Positions 15,560 through 24,100 of a stretch of DNA of 36,516 bases are shown here, piece after piece. Origin of the DNA: an uncultured Lachnobacterium sp. Lineage in GTDB: Bacteria; Bacillota; Clostridia; Lachnospirales; Lachnospiraceae. A program made the translations under genes and the position numbers. Location of the stretch: the NCBI GenBank assembly GCA_945971355.1, contig CAMFPD010000002.1:1-36516 (forward strand), read 5' to 3'. The notes beneath the pieces are model-generated. The model had not been told where the DNA came from. It ran no database searches and was given only the letters and a program-made list of their open reading frames with translations. How positions within the stretch are numbered: position 1 is the first letter of the stretch; each line of letters starts with the position of its first letter.

Positions 15560-15856
15560 ATGAGTAAAATATATATATTTGTTTTTATTATGATGTTAAT
15601 TGCATATTTGTCACCAAAGGAAGAATACAGGAAACTATTTCAATTTTTTGTTGGAGGTGTGATGGCAGTAATGCTTATTTTTCCTATTATTCAGTGGATT
15701 GATAAGGATGAAATGGCATCGGACATATTACAATGGCAGGAGACAAAACAAAAAATAGAAAGCATATATTATGAGCCAGAACAGGAGGTTGATATTTTTA
15801 GTTATGTCGATGAACTTGAAAATCAAGGACAAACTGAAGAACTGGAAGTGGAATGA
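15560..15856 (+). CDS. spoIIIAF: Stage III sporulation protein AF, short form
   Basis: This 98-residue protein starts directly after the spoIIIAE stop. It has two membrane helices ('IYIFVFIMMLIAYL' and 'FVGGVMAVMLIFPIIQWI') separated by the conserved 'SPKEEYRKLFQ' stretch. These, with the position, identify SpoIIIAF. The Bacillus protein is about 206 residues and has a soluble ring-building-type domain after the second helix. Here only about 45 acidic residues follow ('EPEQEVDIFSYVDELE'). Its 3' end overlaps the start region of spoIIIAG in another frame, and that frame continues cleanly, so a recent frameshift does not explain the shortness. Confidence 0.85.
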   Translation: MSKIYIFVFIMMLIAYLSPKEEYRKLFQFFVGGVMAVMLIFPIIQWIDKDEMASDILQWQETKQKIESIYYEPEQEVDIFSYVDELENQGQTEELEVE

Positions 15857-16181
15857 TTATTTGATTGTCATCCTTATAGGTATCCTTTTAATGATTGTTG
15901 CAATGCCTACATCAAAGAGTAAGGAGACAATTTCTGTGGTTGGAGATAATTTGATAGGAAGTGAGTCTGTTACAGATGAGGAGAACAGACTTAAAAATAT
16001 TTTATCCAAGATTGATGGCGTAGGTAAAGTGGACGTGATGATTGCCCCGGAAAATACCGGGGTTGTCATTGTGACAGAAGCTGCTGGAAATCCAGTGGTA
16101 GAAGAAAATATTTATGAGTCAGTTTTGGCATTATTTGATATGGAAATGCATAAGATTAAAATAGTTAAAATGTCAGAGTGA
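15804..16181 (+). CDS. spoIIIAG: Stage III sporulation protein AG, compact form
   Basis: This is about 125 residues: a short cytoplasmic lead ('KDKLKNWKWND'), one membrane helix ('YLIVILIGILLMIVAMP'), a linker and a single small domain with 'ENRLKNILSKIDGVGKVDVMI', then 'GVVIVTEAAGNPVVEENI' and 'LFDMEMHKIKIVKM'. Those blocks match the two ends of the ring-building motif in SpoIIIAG. The long insertion that normally separates them (about 229 residues in total in Bacillus) is missing. The start is uncertain: the track ATG at 15771 lies before AGGAGG (15783-15788), and the ATGs at 15804 or 15810 come after it. I chose 15804. The gene overlaps spoIIIAF by about 53 bases. Confidence 0.85.
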   Translation: MSMNLKIKDKLKNWKWNDYLIVILIGILLMIVAMPTSKSKETISVVGDNLIGSESVTDEENRLKNILSKIDGVGKVDVMIAPENTGVVIVTEAAGNPVVEENIYESVLALFDMEMHKIKIVKMSE

Positions 16182-16185
16182 AAGG

Positions 16186-16776
16186 ATGATAAAATTGAAA
16201 ACACATAAAAATCAAATTGTAATAACAACATTAGCATTACTTCTGGCTGTAGTCGGGTACATAAGCTATGATTACAAGACTTCAAATTTCAATGAAGAGA
16301 ATATTCCAGTTGCATCAACAGAACAGACTGTTGCCATGTATGATGAAAATCAGGTCTCTGATACGGAAGCAGTATTAAATGCAGGAGAGACAATTCTGAC
16401 AAGTGCACAGCTTGATTCAGCGGCAACGTATTGTGCAGAAGTCAAATTAAACAGAGAACAGGTTAGATCAAAAAATAAAGATGCTTTACTTGAAATTGTA
16501 AATAATCAGGCGGTGACAGAGGAACAAAAACAAAATGCAGTAGACGCACTAGTGAGACTTACAGAGGTAGCCCAGATGGAAGCAGACGCGGAAATGCTTC
16601 TGGAGGCAAAAGGCTTTGATAATGTGGTCGTTAGTATAAATGATAATTGCTGTGATGTTGTATTGGATATGGGGGAAGATACTGAAAGTGCCAGAGCACA
16701 GGTTGAGGATGTGATCAAAAGAAAAACCGATATAACAGCAGAAAATATAGTTATCACACCATTAAGTACAGAATAA
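16186..16776 (+). CDS. spoIIIAH: Stage III sporulation protein AH
   Basis: This bitopic protein has an N-terminal membrane helix ('IVITTLALLLAVVGYISYDY'), a flexible linker and a C-terminal ring-building domain ('VDALVRLTEVAQMEADAEML', 'GFDNVVVSINDNCCDVVLD', 'AENIVITPLS'). In Bacillus SpoIIIAH meets SpoIIQ across the space between mother cell and forespore. The track ATG at 16186 abuts the AAAGG site. The TTG at 16195 ('MKTHKNQIVI') has an 8-base spacing and could be the true start, giving 193 residues. It closes the spoIIIA operon. No strong terminator follows. Confidence 0.93.
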   Translation: MIKLKTHKNQIVITTLALLLAVVGYISYDYKTSNFNEENIPVASTEQTVAMYDENQVSDTEAVLNAGETILTSAQLDSAATYCAEVKLNREQVRSKNKDALLEIVNNQAVTEEQKQNAVDALVRLTEVAQMEADAEMLLEAKGFDNVVVSINDNCCDVVLDMGEDTESARAQVEDVIKRKTDITAENIVITPLSTE

Positions 16777-16817
16777 AATGGTGACTCAAATTTTTACATG
16801 ATTTTAATGAAAAATGT

Positions 16818-16846
16818 TTTACATTTTAGGATAAAAGTCATAAAAT
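16818..16846 (+). promoter_or_regulatory. Promoter of the diguanylate cyclase gene
   Basis: The sequence shows TTTACA, a 17-base spacer and TAAAAT, 43 bases before the chosen start. It would separate this gene from the sporulation operon. Confidence 0.6.
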
Positions 16847-16889
16847 AAAGTTGGTATGTAGTATGTGCCATATAAAGGAGAAACTCAAG

Positions 16890-18764
16890 ATGGAAAATGA
16901 TATATCAATGAGTGAGGAAGCCAAGCATAGATTAAGGAAACTAAGAGTTTTAAAGTTGTCTGCATTTTTGCTTGTTTTGGATTTAATACTGGTTGGCTTT
17001 ACATACGTAGTTTTAATCAATAATAATCAACGGAATGCTAAAAAAACCGGTGAGGTAATGCTTAATCAGATATGCAGCATTTTGGGAAAAAATAAGTCAA
17101 CTGAAGATTCGCTTATGGATTCCTTGAAGGAAGAGTATACTATCAGAGCAAAAACTGTTGCATACATGTTGGATCATCATCCTGATGCAGAGAACAGTGT
17201 GGTAGAACTGAATAAAATAGCAAAACTTATGTCTCTTGATGAGATTCATATATATGATGAGAATGGTACAATCTATTCTGGAACATTGAAAGGGTATTAT
17301 GGGAAAAGCTTTGATTCAGACGAAGAGATGAGTTACTTTAAACCAATGCTTCAAGATAAGAGCTTGTCAATGTGTTGTGATATAAAATCAGATGTGTCTG
17401 ATAAAGGCAGTATGATGTATGCCATAACATGGAATAGCACTGGTGAGAAAATGGTTCAGGTCGGAATAAAACCAGTGCGAATGTTAAAAGAATTTGAAAG
17501 TAATAAGGTTTCAAATGTAGTTGATTCAATGCCTGTATATGATAATCTTAATATATATGTAGCAGATATAGAAACAAAAGCGGTACTTGGAACGACTGAT
17601 GAAAATGTAAAAGATGCATTGGAAGATTTGGAAATGTACTTGTATGGAATGTCGGATGATACAGTTATCAATTTTGTGGCACCTGTTGATGGTGAGGTGT
17701 GTTACTGTACGGCAATAAAAAAGGATGGCGATTTGATATGTATTACTCAGGGCAAGGCAGAGAATGTTAGAAGCACACTGCTCTCGGTTTTGATAGTATT
17801 TACATATCTTCTAATGGCATCTGTTGTTTTGCTCTTTATTATGAACAGAATGTATATCATAAAAGGAAAACAAGCAGAGCAGTTTTCGGTTTTGACAACT
17901 ATGTCGGATATTTATTATAGTATGTACTTAATTGACCTTTCAGACAAAACCTTTGTGGAGTATTCCTCTCAAAATCAGATCAGAGATGTGGTAACCCGCC
18001 ATAGTGGAGAAGATGTTGTTGCAATAATGAAAAATATAATAGATGAGACTATGACAGAGGCTTACATAGAAAAAGGCCAGAAATTTTCTGATTTGACCAC
18101 TCTGGCAAGCCGAATGAAAGACAAAAAGATTATTTTTAAAGATTTGCTCAGCAAAGAGGTGGGGTGGATTAGAATTTCCTTTATTACCATAAACACTGAC
18201 AAGGAGGGATTGCCACAAAAGGTTATCTGTACAACACAGATTATTGATGAGGAGAAGCGCAAGGAGGAGTATCTGATTCGTGAATCCAATACGGATAAGC
18301 TTACTCAATGCTACAACAGAAGAGCTTATGAGGAGGACGTTGATATATACCAAAATCATTCCATGGAGAAGGAATTCACCTTTATATCAATGGATGTGAA
18401 TGGTCTTAAAGCTATAAATGATTCATTAGGACATGAGGCTGGGGATGAATTGTTAAAGGCAGCGGCATTATGTATGACAAAGTGCTTCGGAAAATATGGT
18501 AAGGTTTATCGCATTGGTGGAGATGAATTTGTGGCAATAATTGTTGTTGGTGATGATGTATTGAAACAAATCAAAAAAGAATTCGAGCATAATGTTGATG
18601 AGTGGTCGGGAAATCTTATTGATAGAATATCTGTTTCCTGTGGTTATGTTACCAGAAATGAATTTCCTGATGCCACTTTCAAAGAAATTGCAAGAATAGC
18701 AGATACCAGAATGTATGAAGAAAAAGCAAGACATTATAAAATACTTGGAAGTGTTCCAAGATAA
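16890..18764 (+). CDS. Membrane diguanylate cyclase (Cache-like sensor, GGDEF)
   Basis: This is a 624-residue c-di-GMP synthase. The first membrane helix is at about 22-42. An extracytoplasmic region (about 43-300) has 'AKLMSLDEIHIYDENGTIYSG' and 'MVQVGIKPVRM', which fits a double-Cache sensor. A second helix ('VFTYLLMASVVLLFIMNRMY') leads to a cytoplasmic PAS-like segment and a GGDEF domain. The domain begins 'DKLTQCYNRRAYEEDV' and has 'MDVNGLKAINDSLGHEAGD' and the intact active site 'RIGGDEF' (residues 543-547). No RxxD inhibitory site is seen upstream of the GGDEF motif, and there is no EAL domain. The track start at 16851 (TTG) lies upstream of AAAGGAG; the ATG at 16890, 9 bases after that site, is preferred. 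Two chemoreceptor genes follow. Confidence 0.92.
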   Translation: MENDISMSEEAKHRLRKLRVLKLSAFLLVLDLILVGFTYVVLINNNQRNAKKTGEVMLNQICSILGKNKSTEDSLMDSLKEEYTIRAKTVAYMLDHHPDAENSVVELNKIAKLMSLDEIHIYDENGTIYSGTLKGYYGKSFDSDEEMSYFKPMLQDKSLSMCCDIKSDVSDKGSMMYAITWNSTGEKMVQVGIKPVRMLKEFESNKVSNVVDSMPVYDNLNIYVADIETKAVLGTTDENVKDALEDLEMYLYGMSDDTVINFVAPVDGEVCYCTAIKKDGDLICITQGKAENVRSTLLSVLIVFTYLLMASVVLLFIMNRMYIIKGKQAEQFSVLTTMSDIYYSMYLIDLSDKTFVEYSSQNQIRDVVTRHSGEDVVAIMKNIIDETMTEAYIEKGQKFSDLTTLASRMKDKKIIFKDLLSKEVGWIRISFITINTDKEGLPQKVICTTQIIDEEKRKEEYLIRESNTDKLTQCYNRRAYEEDVDIYQNHSMEKEFTFISMDVNGLKAINDSLGHEAGDELLKAAALCMTKCFGKYGKVYRIGGDEFVAIIVVGDDVLKQIKKEFEHNVDEWSGNLIDRISVSCGYVTRNEFPDATFKEIARIADTRMYEEKARHYKILGSVPR

Positions 18765-18798
18765 ATTCATAAAAAGACTGTTTCTTTTTAATATAATA

Positions 18799-18807
18799 TG
18801 GTACAAT
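18799..18807 (+). promoter_or_regulatory. Possible extended -10 promoter of the first chemoreceptor gene
   Basis: TGG followed by TACAAT resembles an extended -10 (TGnTATAAT), 35 bases before the start. No good -35 is visible, and no sigma-28 consensus was found. Confidence 0.4.
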
Positions 18808-18842
18808 ATTCCTAAATTAGAAGACATTTGGAGGTATTAGAC

Positions 18843-20519
18843 ATGAACAATCACAAAAGAAAAAGTGTTGCAACAAAGATTGCATTGCTGGTAATTGCAG
18901 CAGTTGTTTTGTCGAATTTAGTGTGTATCACAATTTGCATTTATTCTGCGAGAAATCAGATTAGCAGAGCTGTGCAGAATAATATGTTAGGCATGGCTGA
19001 GACATATTCAACAACTGTATATGGCATTCAGGAGCAACAAGGTGGGGAGCCACTTTCTTATGAACGTTATGCGGAGGTTTTAAGCAGTGTTCAGGTTAAG
19101 GGAATGGACAGCTCGTATATTTATGTGGTAGATGCAGCTGGAACTATGTTGTACCATCCGACACAGGATAAGGTTGGACAACCTGTTGAGAATGAAGTTG
19201 TAAAAGGGCTGGTAGCAAAGCTTGAAGCGGGAGAACATCCAACACCAAGTGTCGTAAAGTATGAATTTAAAGGTGTTACGAAGTATGCAGGTTATTCCAT
19301 TACACCAGATAATTTAATAGTAGTAGTTTCTGCCGACGAAAGCGACGCTCTTTCAGGAATTCACGGAGCGACTAAGGTTGCTGTTGCAGCTGCAGTTTTT
19401 ATGGTTATAGTTGCAGCTGTAGTTGCTGTTGTACTTAGTAAGAGAATAGTAAAACCTCTTGTAAAGGTTAGTGAAATGGTGCGAGAGATTGCCCATGGAA
19501 ATCTGAAAATTGAGCTGAATGATATGAAGAATTCCGATGATGAGGTTGGAATGATTGTTGACTCAGTAAAAAATATGAGTGAGTCTTTGAATCAAATAGT
19601 GGGAAAAATCAGAGAAACAAGTAATACAATGGCTAAGCAGAGCTCTGAACTTAATGTCACAAGTGAACAGACATTGGAAGCAAATGGCGAGATCTCCAAG
19701 GCTGTAGAGGATGTGGCTGAAGGTTCTACAAGTATGGCTGCATCAATTTCAAATATAAATGACAATTTGGAGCATATGTCCAGTGAGACGAATACAATTG
19801 ATTCTTCTGTTGTTGATATTAGAACTCAGGCTTTAGTAGTGCAGGAGAAGAGCTCTACCATGAATGAAAAGATGCTCAAGATGCAGCGAAGTAGTGTGAA
19901 GATGGCAGATGGCATTTCGTATATCACAGAGCGTATTCAGAAGGTAAATGAAGTGGTAAGTAAAGTGGGAGAGATTATCTCTGTCATTGAAAGTATTTCA
20001 GGACAGACAAATCTGCTTTCGCTTAATGCGTCAATTGAGGCTGCAAGAGCTGGAGAAGCCGGGCGAGGCTTTGCGGTTGTGGCAGATGAGATTCGTGTTC
20101 TTTCAGATAATACAAGCTCAGAGCTTAATAATATCAAAGAGATAATTACAGAACTTACGAAGGCGTGTGAGGAATGTGTATCTGCCTCAGATGTTGTTGT
20201 AGAGGATAATAGAGAACAACAGGAAGAACTTCATTCTGTTTTGGAAGAGTTTGGTTCACTGGATACACAGATAGAACTCACAGCACAGAAGGCAGAGGAA
20301 ATAAAACAGCTTGTTGCAGACATGGTTTCACTTAATTATAATATAACTGAGAGCAGTGATGGACTTACTGATGTGAGCTCATCTAATGCGGCGGCCACCG
20401 AGGAGGTTACTGCAAATATACAGGAACTGAATGCTATGATGCATGGAGTGGCAAATATTGCTTATCAGATGAATGAGCATTCTAGACAAATGAACGAGGC
20501 ACTTGCTTTTTTTAAATAA
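18843..20519 (+). CDS. Methyl-accepting chemotaxis protein, Cache-HAMP type
   Basis: This is a 558-residue chemoreceptor. It has a first membrane helix (about 10-35) and an extracytoplasmic single-Cache-like domain with '[16 protein letters not shown]' and '[14 protein letters not shown]'. A second helix is rich in Val and Ala. Then come HAMP ('[21 protein letters not shown]') and a long signalling coiled coil whose tip '[20 protein letters not shown]' (about 389-408) binds CheA and CheW. Cache domains in such receptors often sense organic acids or amino acids; the ligand here is unknown. No C-terminal CheR-docking pentapeptide is present. The track start (TTG, 18828) overlaps the GGAGG site; the ATG at 18843 with a normal spacing is used. 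Confidence 0.93.
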   Translation: MNNHKRKSVATKIALLVIAAVVLSNLVCITICIYSARNQISRAVQNNMLGMAETYSTTVYGIQEQQGGEPLSYERYAEVLSSVQVKGMDSSYIYVVDAAGTMLYHPTQDKVGQPVENEVVKGLVAKLEAGEHPTPSVVKYEFKGVTKYAGYSITPDNLIVVVSADESDALSGIHGATKVAVAAAVFMVIVAAVVAVVLSKRIVKPLVKVSEMVREIAHGNLKIELNDMKNSDDEVGMIVDSVKNMSESLNQIVGKIRETSNTMAKQSSELNVTSEQTLEANGEISKAVEDVAEGSTSMAASISNINDNLEHMSSETNTIDSSVVDIRTQALVVQEKSSTMNEKMLKMQRSSVKMADGISYITERIQKVNEVVSKVGEIISVIESISGQTNLLSLNASIEAARAGEAGRGFAVVADEIRVLSDNTSSELNNIKEIITELTKACEECVSASDVVVEDNREQQEELHSVLEEFGSLDTQIELTAQKAEEIKQLVADMVSLNYNITESSDGLTDVSSSNAAATEEVTANIQELNAMMHGVANIAYQMNEHSRQMNEALAFFK

Positions 20520-20551
20520 TTAATGAATTAATGGCATATGGGAGTTAAAAT

Positions 20552-21970
20552 ATGAGGAAACAAAAGAGCTTGAACAGAAAACTCACGACAATGTTATTGG
20601 TACTTGGTCTATTGGCGGTTCTTATTACATTAGCAAATGTAAGTGCGTTAAAAATTATCAGTAATTTTAATAGTGATCTTACTGAATCACTTGCTACATA
20701 TGAAGAGGCTATAAAGTCGGGGGATGAGAGTACAATTGCAGATGCAAAGTCTGATGTTGAGTTTGCAATTAGACATAGCAACATCAAAATAGAAGGAACA
20801 TATGTATTTGACTATGTACTTGTGTTTGTAGATGTTGTAATAATTGTGATTCTCAGCATTATAATTAGAAGAACCGTGGTTCTGCCTGCGCAAAAAGCAA
20901 AGACAGATTTGGATGAAATTATCAGTGGCATTGAATCTGGACGAGGGGATTTAACTCTTCGAGTTGCTGATAAGACAGGAGATGAAATTGGACAGCTTGC
21001 CAGTGGAATTAACCAATTCATTGAAGTCTTGCAGAATTTGATGATTAAAATTCAAAATGCTTCATCTGACATGAATAGCTCTGTTATGCTCGTGCGTGAG
21101 GAAGCAGAATCTTCAAATATCAATGCGACAAATGTAAGTGCTACAACAGAGCAGATGGCAGCTTCTATGGAAGAAGTGTCGGCTTCTCTACATGAACTGA
21201 CTATGGGTTGTGGAGAAATGCTTGATAAGATTTCTACAATTAATGATAAGGCAAATGTGTCAGCTACACGTCTTCAGGAGGTTAAGGCAAAAGCTGCAGA
21301 GAGATATAAGGACGCTGTCAATGCAAAGGAAAAGACTATTTCAACCTTCGAAAACATAGAGAGTGGAGTTGTGGCTTCTGTTGAGGCTTCTAAGTCTGTT
21401 AGTCAGATTACAGAGCTTACAGATAATATTTTAAGTATTGCAGCACAGACAAACCTTCTTGCATTAAATGCCAGCATTGAGGCTGCAAGAGCAGGGGAAG
21501 CTGGAAAGGGATTTGCTGTTGTAGCTGATGAAATCAGACAGCTTGCAGATAATTCGAGAGAGACAGCAAACAGTATTCAGGCAATTAGTGGTCAGGTAAT
21601 TGATGCAGTTACTGATTTGGCTGGTAATGCTACAGAGATGATTCGTTTTGTGGATGAAGAAGTTGCTAATGACTATGATAATTTCGTTAATATAATCGGA
21701 AAGTATGAGTCTGATTCAGATGAAGCAAGTATTTCTTTCTCTGAATTTGCTGATATGGCTACAGATAGTGTAGATACCATGACAAAGATGAATGATGGAA
21801 TAAATAATATTTCTGTTACAATAGAAGAGTCAACTCGCGGTATTACTAATGTAGCTGAGGAAATATCGAAGCTTGTTATGGCGATTTCGTCTATTTCAGT
21901 TCAGGCAGGAGAAAATAAAAATATTTCTGATGGATTGTCAGGCGAAGTATCTAAATTTGAAAAAATGTAA
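20552..21970 (+). CDS. Methyl-accepting chemotaxis protein with short ectodomain
   Basis: This is a 472-residue chemoreceptor, 32 bases after the previous one and probably in the same transcript. Two membrane helices ('[19 protein letters not shown]' and '[20 protein letters not shown]') flank an exposed region of only about 50 residues, much smaller than the Cache domain of its neighbour. A HAMP-like segment ('[20 protein letters not shown]') and the signalling domain follow, with tip '[20 protein letters not shown]' at about 300-319. The small ectodomain suggests either a simple four-helix sensor or sensing within the membrane or cytoplasm. A strong terminator follows. Confidence 0.92.
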   Translation: MRKQKSLNRKLTTMLLVLGLLAVLITLANVSALKIISNFNSDLTESLATYEEAIKSGDESTIADAKSDVEFAIRHSNIKIEGTYVFDYVLVFVDVVIIVILSIIIRRTVVLPAQKAKTDLDEIISGIESGRGDLTLRVADKTGDEIGQLASGINQFIEVLQNLMIKIQNASSDMNSSVMLVREEAESSNINATNVSATTEQMAASMEEVSASLHELTMGCGEMLDKISTINDKANVSATRLQEVKAKAAERYKDAVNAKEKTISTFENIESGVVASVEASKSVSQITELTDNILSIAAQTNLLALNASIEAARAGEAGKGFAVVADEIRQLADNSRETANSIQAISGQVIDAVTDLAGNATEMIRFVDEEVANDYDNFVNIIGKYESDSDEASISFSEFADMATDSVDTMTKMNDGINNISVTIEESTRGITNVAEEISKLVMAISSISVQAGENKNISDGLSGEVSKFEKM

Positions 21971-21976
21971 ATAATT

Positions 21977-22052
21977 AAATTCCCAATTTTCATATTTGTA
22001 AATGAAATGTGTCATACATGTATTTTACAAATAGAAGATTGGGAATTTTTTT
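21977..22052 (+). terminator. Rho-independent terminator after the chemoreceptor genes
   Basis: AAATTCCCAAT pairs with ATTGGGAATTT at the base. An inner pairing (ATTTGTAAA with TTTTACAAAT) extends the long hairpin. TTTTTTT follows directly. The 184 bases from here to prfC hold only the promoter below and one AT-rich hairpin (AACTTATT / AATAAGTT). Confidence 0.88.
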
Positions 22053-22175
22053 GAATAAATTTTAATAATAATATGAAAGTGAAACCTGTAAATAATGGCG
22101 AACTTATTTGATATTAAGAATAAGTTTCCTGTTAGGAATTAGTCTGATTTTAAGACAAACATTTTAAGACTAACG

Positions 22176-22204
22176 TTGAAATATTAGAAAAATTAAGATA
22201 TACT
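22176..22204 (+). promoter_or_regulatory. Sigma-A promoter of prfC
   Basis: The sequence shows TTGAAA, a 17-base spacer and TATACT, 32 bases before the GTG start. Confidence 0.75.
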
Positions 22205-22236
22205 ATACTTCGAATTTTTTAGTGGAGGAAATATAA

Positions 22237-23829
22237 GTGGGAAATCTTAGAAGTGAAATAGAAAAAAGAAGAACCTTTGCAATTATCTCACATCCAGATG
22301 CGGGAAAGACAACTTTGACAGAAAAATTTCTTTTATATGGTGGAGCAATCAATCTTGCAGGTTCTGTAAAAGGAAAGGCAACTGCGAGACATGCAGTTTC
22401 AGACTGGATGGAAATAGAGAAACAGAGAGGTATTTCAGTTACATCATCTGTTCTTCAGTTTAACTATGATGGCTATTGTATAAATATTCTGGATACACCA
22501 GGACATCAGGATTTCTCAGAGGATACCTACAGAACTTTGATGGCGGCCGATTCTGCTGTCATGGTAATAGATGCTAGTAAGGGTGTTGAGGCACAGACTA
22601 GAAAGCTTTTTAAGGTTTGTGTCATGAGACATATTCCTATTTTTACATTTATCAACAAGATGGATCGGGATGCAAATGACACATTTGAGTTACTAGATGA
22701 TATTGAAAAGGAGCTTGGAATTGCAACCTGTCCTATAAATTGGCCGATTGGTTCTGGTAAGGATTTTAAGGGCGTTTATGATAGAGAAAAACGTCAGGTT
22801 ATGACTTTTGCAGATACTTTAAAAGGTACAAAGGAAGGCTCTGAGAAGATTATTTCGATTGATGACGATGCACTTGAGGGTGAAATTGGAAGTGATTTCA
22901 AAGCACAGTTACTTGATGAAATTGAGCTTTTAGATGGAGCTAGTGCTGAGTTTGACATGGAGAAGGTTACAAAGGGTGAACTTTCACCTGTATTTTTTGG
23001 ATCCGCGCTTACAAACTTTGGAGTTGAGACATTTTTGCAGCATTTTTTACAGATGACCTATTCACCTAAAGCAAGGACTGCTGATGTAGGAACAATTGAT
23101 CCTTTCTCAGAGGATTTTTCTGCCTTTGTGTTTAAAATTCAGGCAAATATGAATAAAAATCATAGAGACAGGATTGCGTTTATGAGAATATGTTCAGGTA
23201 AGTTTACAGCCGGAATGGAAGTGACTCATGTTCAGGGTGGCAAAACATTGAAGCTGGCACAGCCACAGCAGATGATGGCAGATGAGAGAAAGATGGTTGA
23301 GGAAGCTTATGCTGGAGATATTATAGGAATTTTCGACCCGGGCATTTATTCTATAGGTGACACTCTTACTACTTCAAAACAGAAATTTAAATTTGAGGGG
23401 ATTCCAACCTTTGCACCGGAACACTTTGCAAGAGTAAGGCTTGTTGACTCAATGAAGAGAAAACAGTTTGTAAAGGGAGTTACACAGATTGCGCAGGAGG
23501 GGGCAATTCAGATTTTTCAGGAATACAAAGGTGGAATGGAAGAGATTATTGTAGGTGTTGTAGGTGTTCTCCAGTTTGATGTATTGAAATTCAGATTGGA
23601 AAATGAGTACAACGTTGAGATTAGATTAGAAAATCTTCCATATGAACATATCAGATGGATTGAAAATAAGGATGAGGTTGATGTGGATAAGATTTCAGGA
23701 ACAAGCGATATGAAGAAAGTTATTGATATGAAGGGTAATCCTTTACTTGTCTTTGTAAATGAGTGGAGTATTGGAATGACACTTGATAGAAATGAGGGAC
23801 TTGTACTTACTGAGTTTGGTAGAAACTAA
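22237..23829 (+). CDS. prfC: Peptide chain release factor 3 (GTPase)
   Basis: This 530-residue translational GTPase removes RF1 and RF2 from the ribosome after peptide release. The G domain has G1 'SHPDAGKTTLTEK', G2 around 'EIEKQRGISVTSSV', G3 'DTPGHQDFSEDTYR' and G4 'NKMD'. 'SHPDAGKTT' and 'DFSEDTYRTL' distinguish RF3 from EF-G. C-terminal domains 2 and 3 include 'GAIQIFQEYKGG' and 'GVLQFDVLKFRLENEY'. The length is typical. The start is GTG after GTGGAGG with an 8-base spacing. The gene is monocistronic. Confidence 0.97.
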   Translation: MGNLRSEIEKRRTFAIISHPDAGKTTLTEKFLLYGGAINLAGSVKGKATARHAVSDWMEIEKQRGISVTSSVLQFNYDGYCINILDTPGHQDFSEDTYRTLMAADSAVMVIDASKGVEAQTRKLFKVCVMRHIPIFTFINKMDRDANDTFELLDDIEKELGIATCPINWPIGSGKDFKGVYDREKRQVMTFADTLKGTKEGSEKIISIDDDALEGEIGSDFKAQLLDEIELLDGASAEFDMEKVTKGELSPVFFGSALTNFGVETFLQHFLQMTYSPKARTADVGTIDPFSEDFSAFVFKIQANMNKNHRDRIAFMRICSGKFTAGMEVTHVQGGKTLKLAQPQQMMADERKMVEEAYAGDIIGIFDPGIYSIGDTLTTSKQKFKFEGIPTFAPEHFARVRLVDSMKRKQFVKGVTQIAQEGAIQIFQEYKGGMEEIIVGVVGVLQFDVLKFRLENEYNVEIRLENLPYEHIRWIENKDEVDVDKISGTSDMKKVIDMKGNPLLVFVNEWSIGMTLDRNEGLVLTEFGRN

Positions 23830-23907
23830 GCTAATAGTCAACGTATGTGAAAAAGGAGATGTAGTTTTAAATTTCAAAATTTATTTAAATAGCCTGTTTC
23901 CAAAAAG

Positions 23908-23936
23908 TTGACTATAGAAGAATTAATGAATATAAT
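23908..23936 (+). promoter_or_regulatory. Strong promoter-like sequence fused to the prfC terminator
   Basis: The sequence shows TTGACT, a 17-base spacer and a perfect TATAAT. The predicted start site (about 23943) falls inside the 5' arm of the terminator hairpin at 23938-23969. It may be an extra distal promoter for recA. Confidence 0.45.
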
Positions 23937-23937
23937 T

Positions 23938-23969
23938 AAGACAGTTGTATCATCACAACTGTCTTTTTT
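23938..23969 (+). terminator. Rho-independent terminator after prfC
   Basis: AAGACAGTTGT, loop ATCATC and ACAACTGTCTT form a perfect 11-bp stem followed by TTTTTT. It lies 108 bases after the prfC stop. Confidence 0.92.
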
Positions 23970-24026
23970 CTTATGCAAAAATCATGCTGCTCAGCAGAAA
24001 ATCCATATTTTATTCCAAATTTTGTG

Positions 24027-24058
24027 TTGACAATAAAGTGAAAGTATAATAGTATAAT
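24027..24058 (+). promoter_or_regulatory. recA promoter
   Basis: A perfect TTGACA -35 at 24027-24032 is followed by several overlapping -10 options: TAGTAT at 17-base spacing, or TATAAT at 20-base spacing. The region is directly upstream of the LexA box and the recA start. Confidence 0.65.
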
Positions 24059-24068
24059 AACAAGAAAA

Positions 24069-24082
24069 CGAACAAGTGTTCG
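24069..24082 (+). promoter_or_regulatory. LexA (DinR) operator, SOS box of recA
   Basis: CGAACAAGTGTTCG matches the Firmicute LexA/DinR consensus CGAACRNRYGTTYG at every position. It lies just downstream of the recA -10 region, where LexA would block transcription until DNA damage. Confidence 0.93.
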
Positions 24083-24100
24083 CAAAACAAGGAGAATAAA

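Noticed and set aside
15560-16181. A frameshift splitting one long SpoIIIAF or SpoIIIAG
   Set aside because: Each product has its own correct membrane helices and family motifs. The overlap is a normal out-of-frame overlap, and joining the frames does not recreate the missing soluble domain.
17940-18359. 139-codon minus-strand ORF within the diguanylate cyclase gene
   Set aside because: It lies fully inside a gene with a clear GGDEF domain, with no start signals or recognisable motif.
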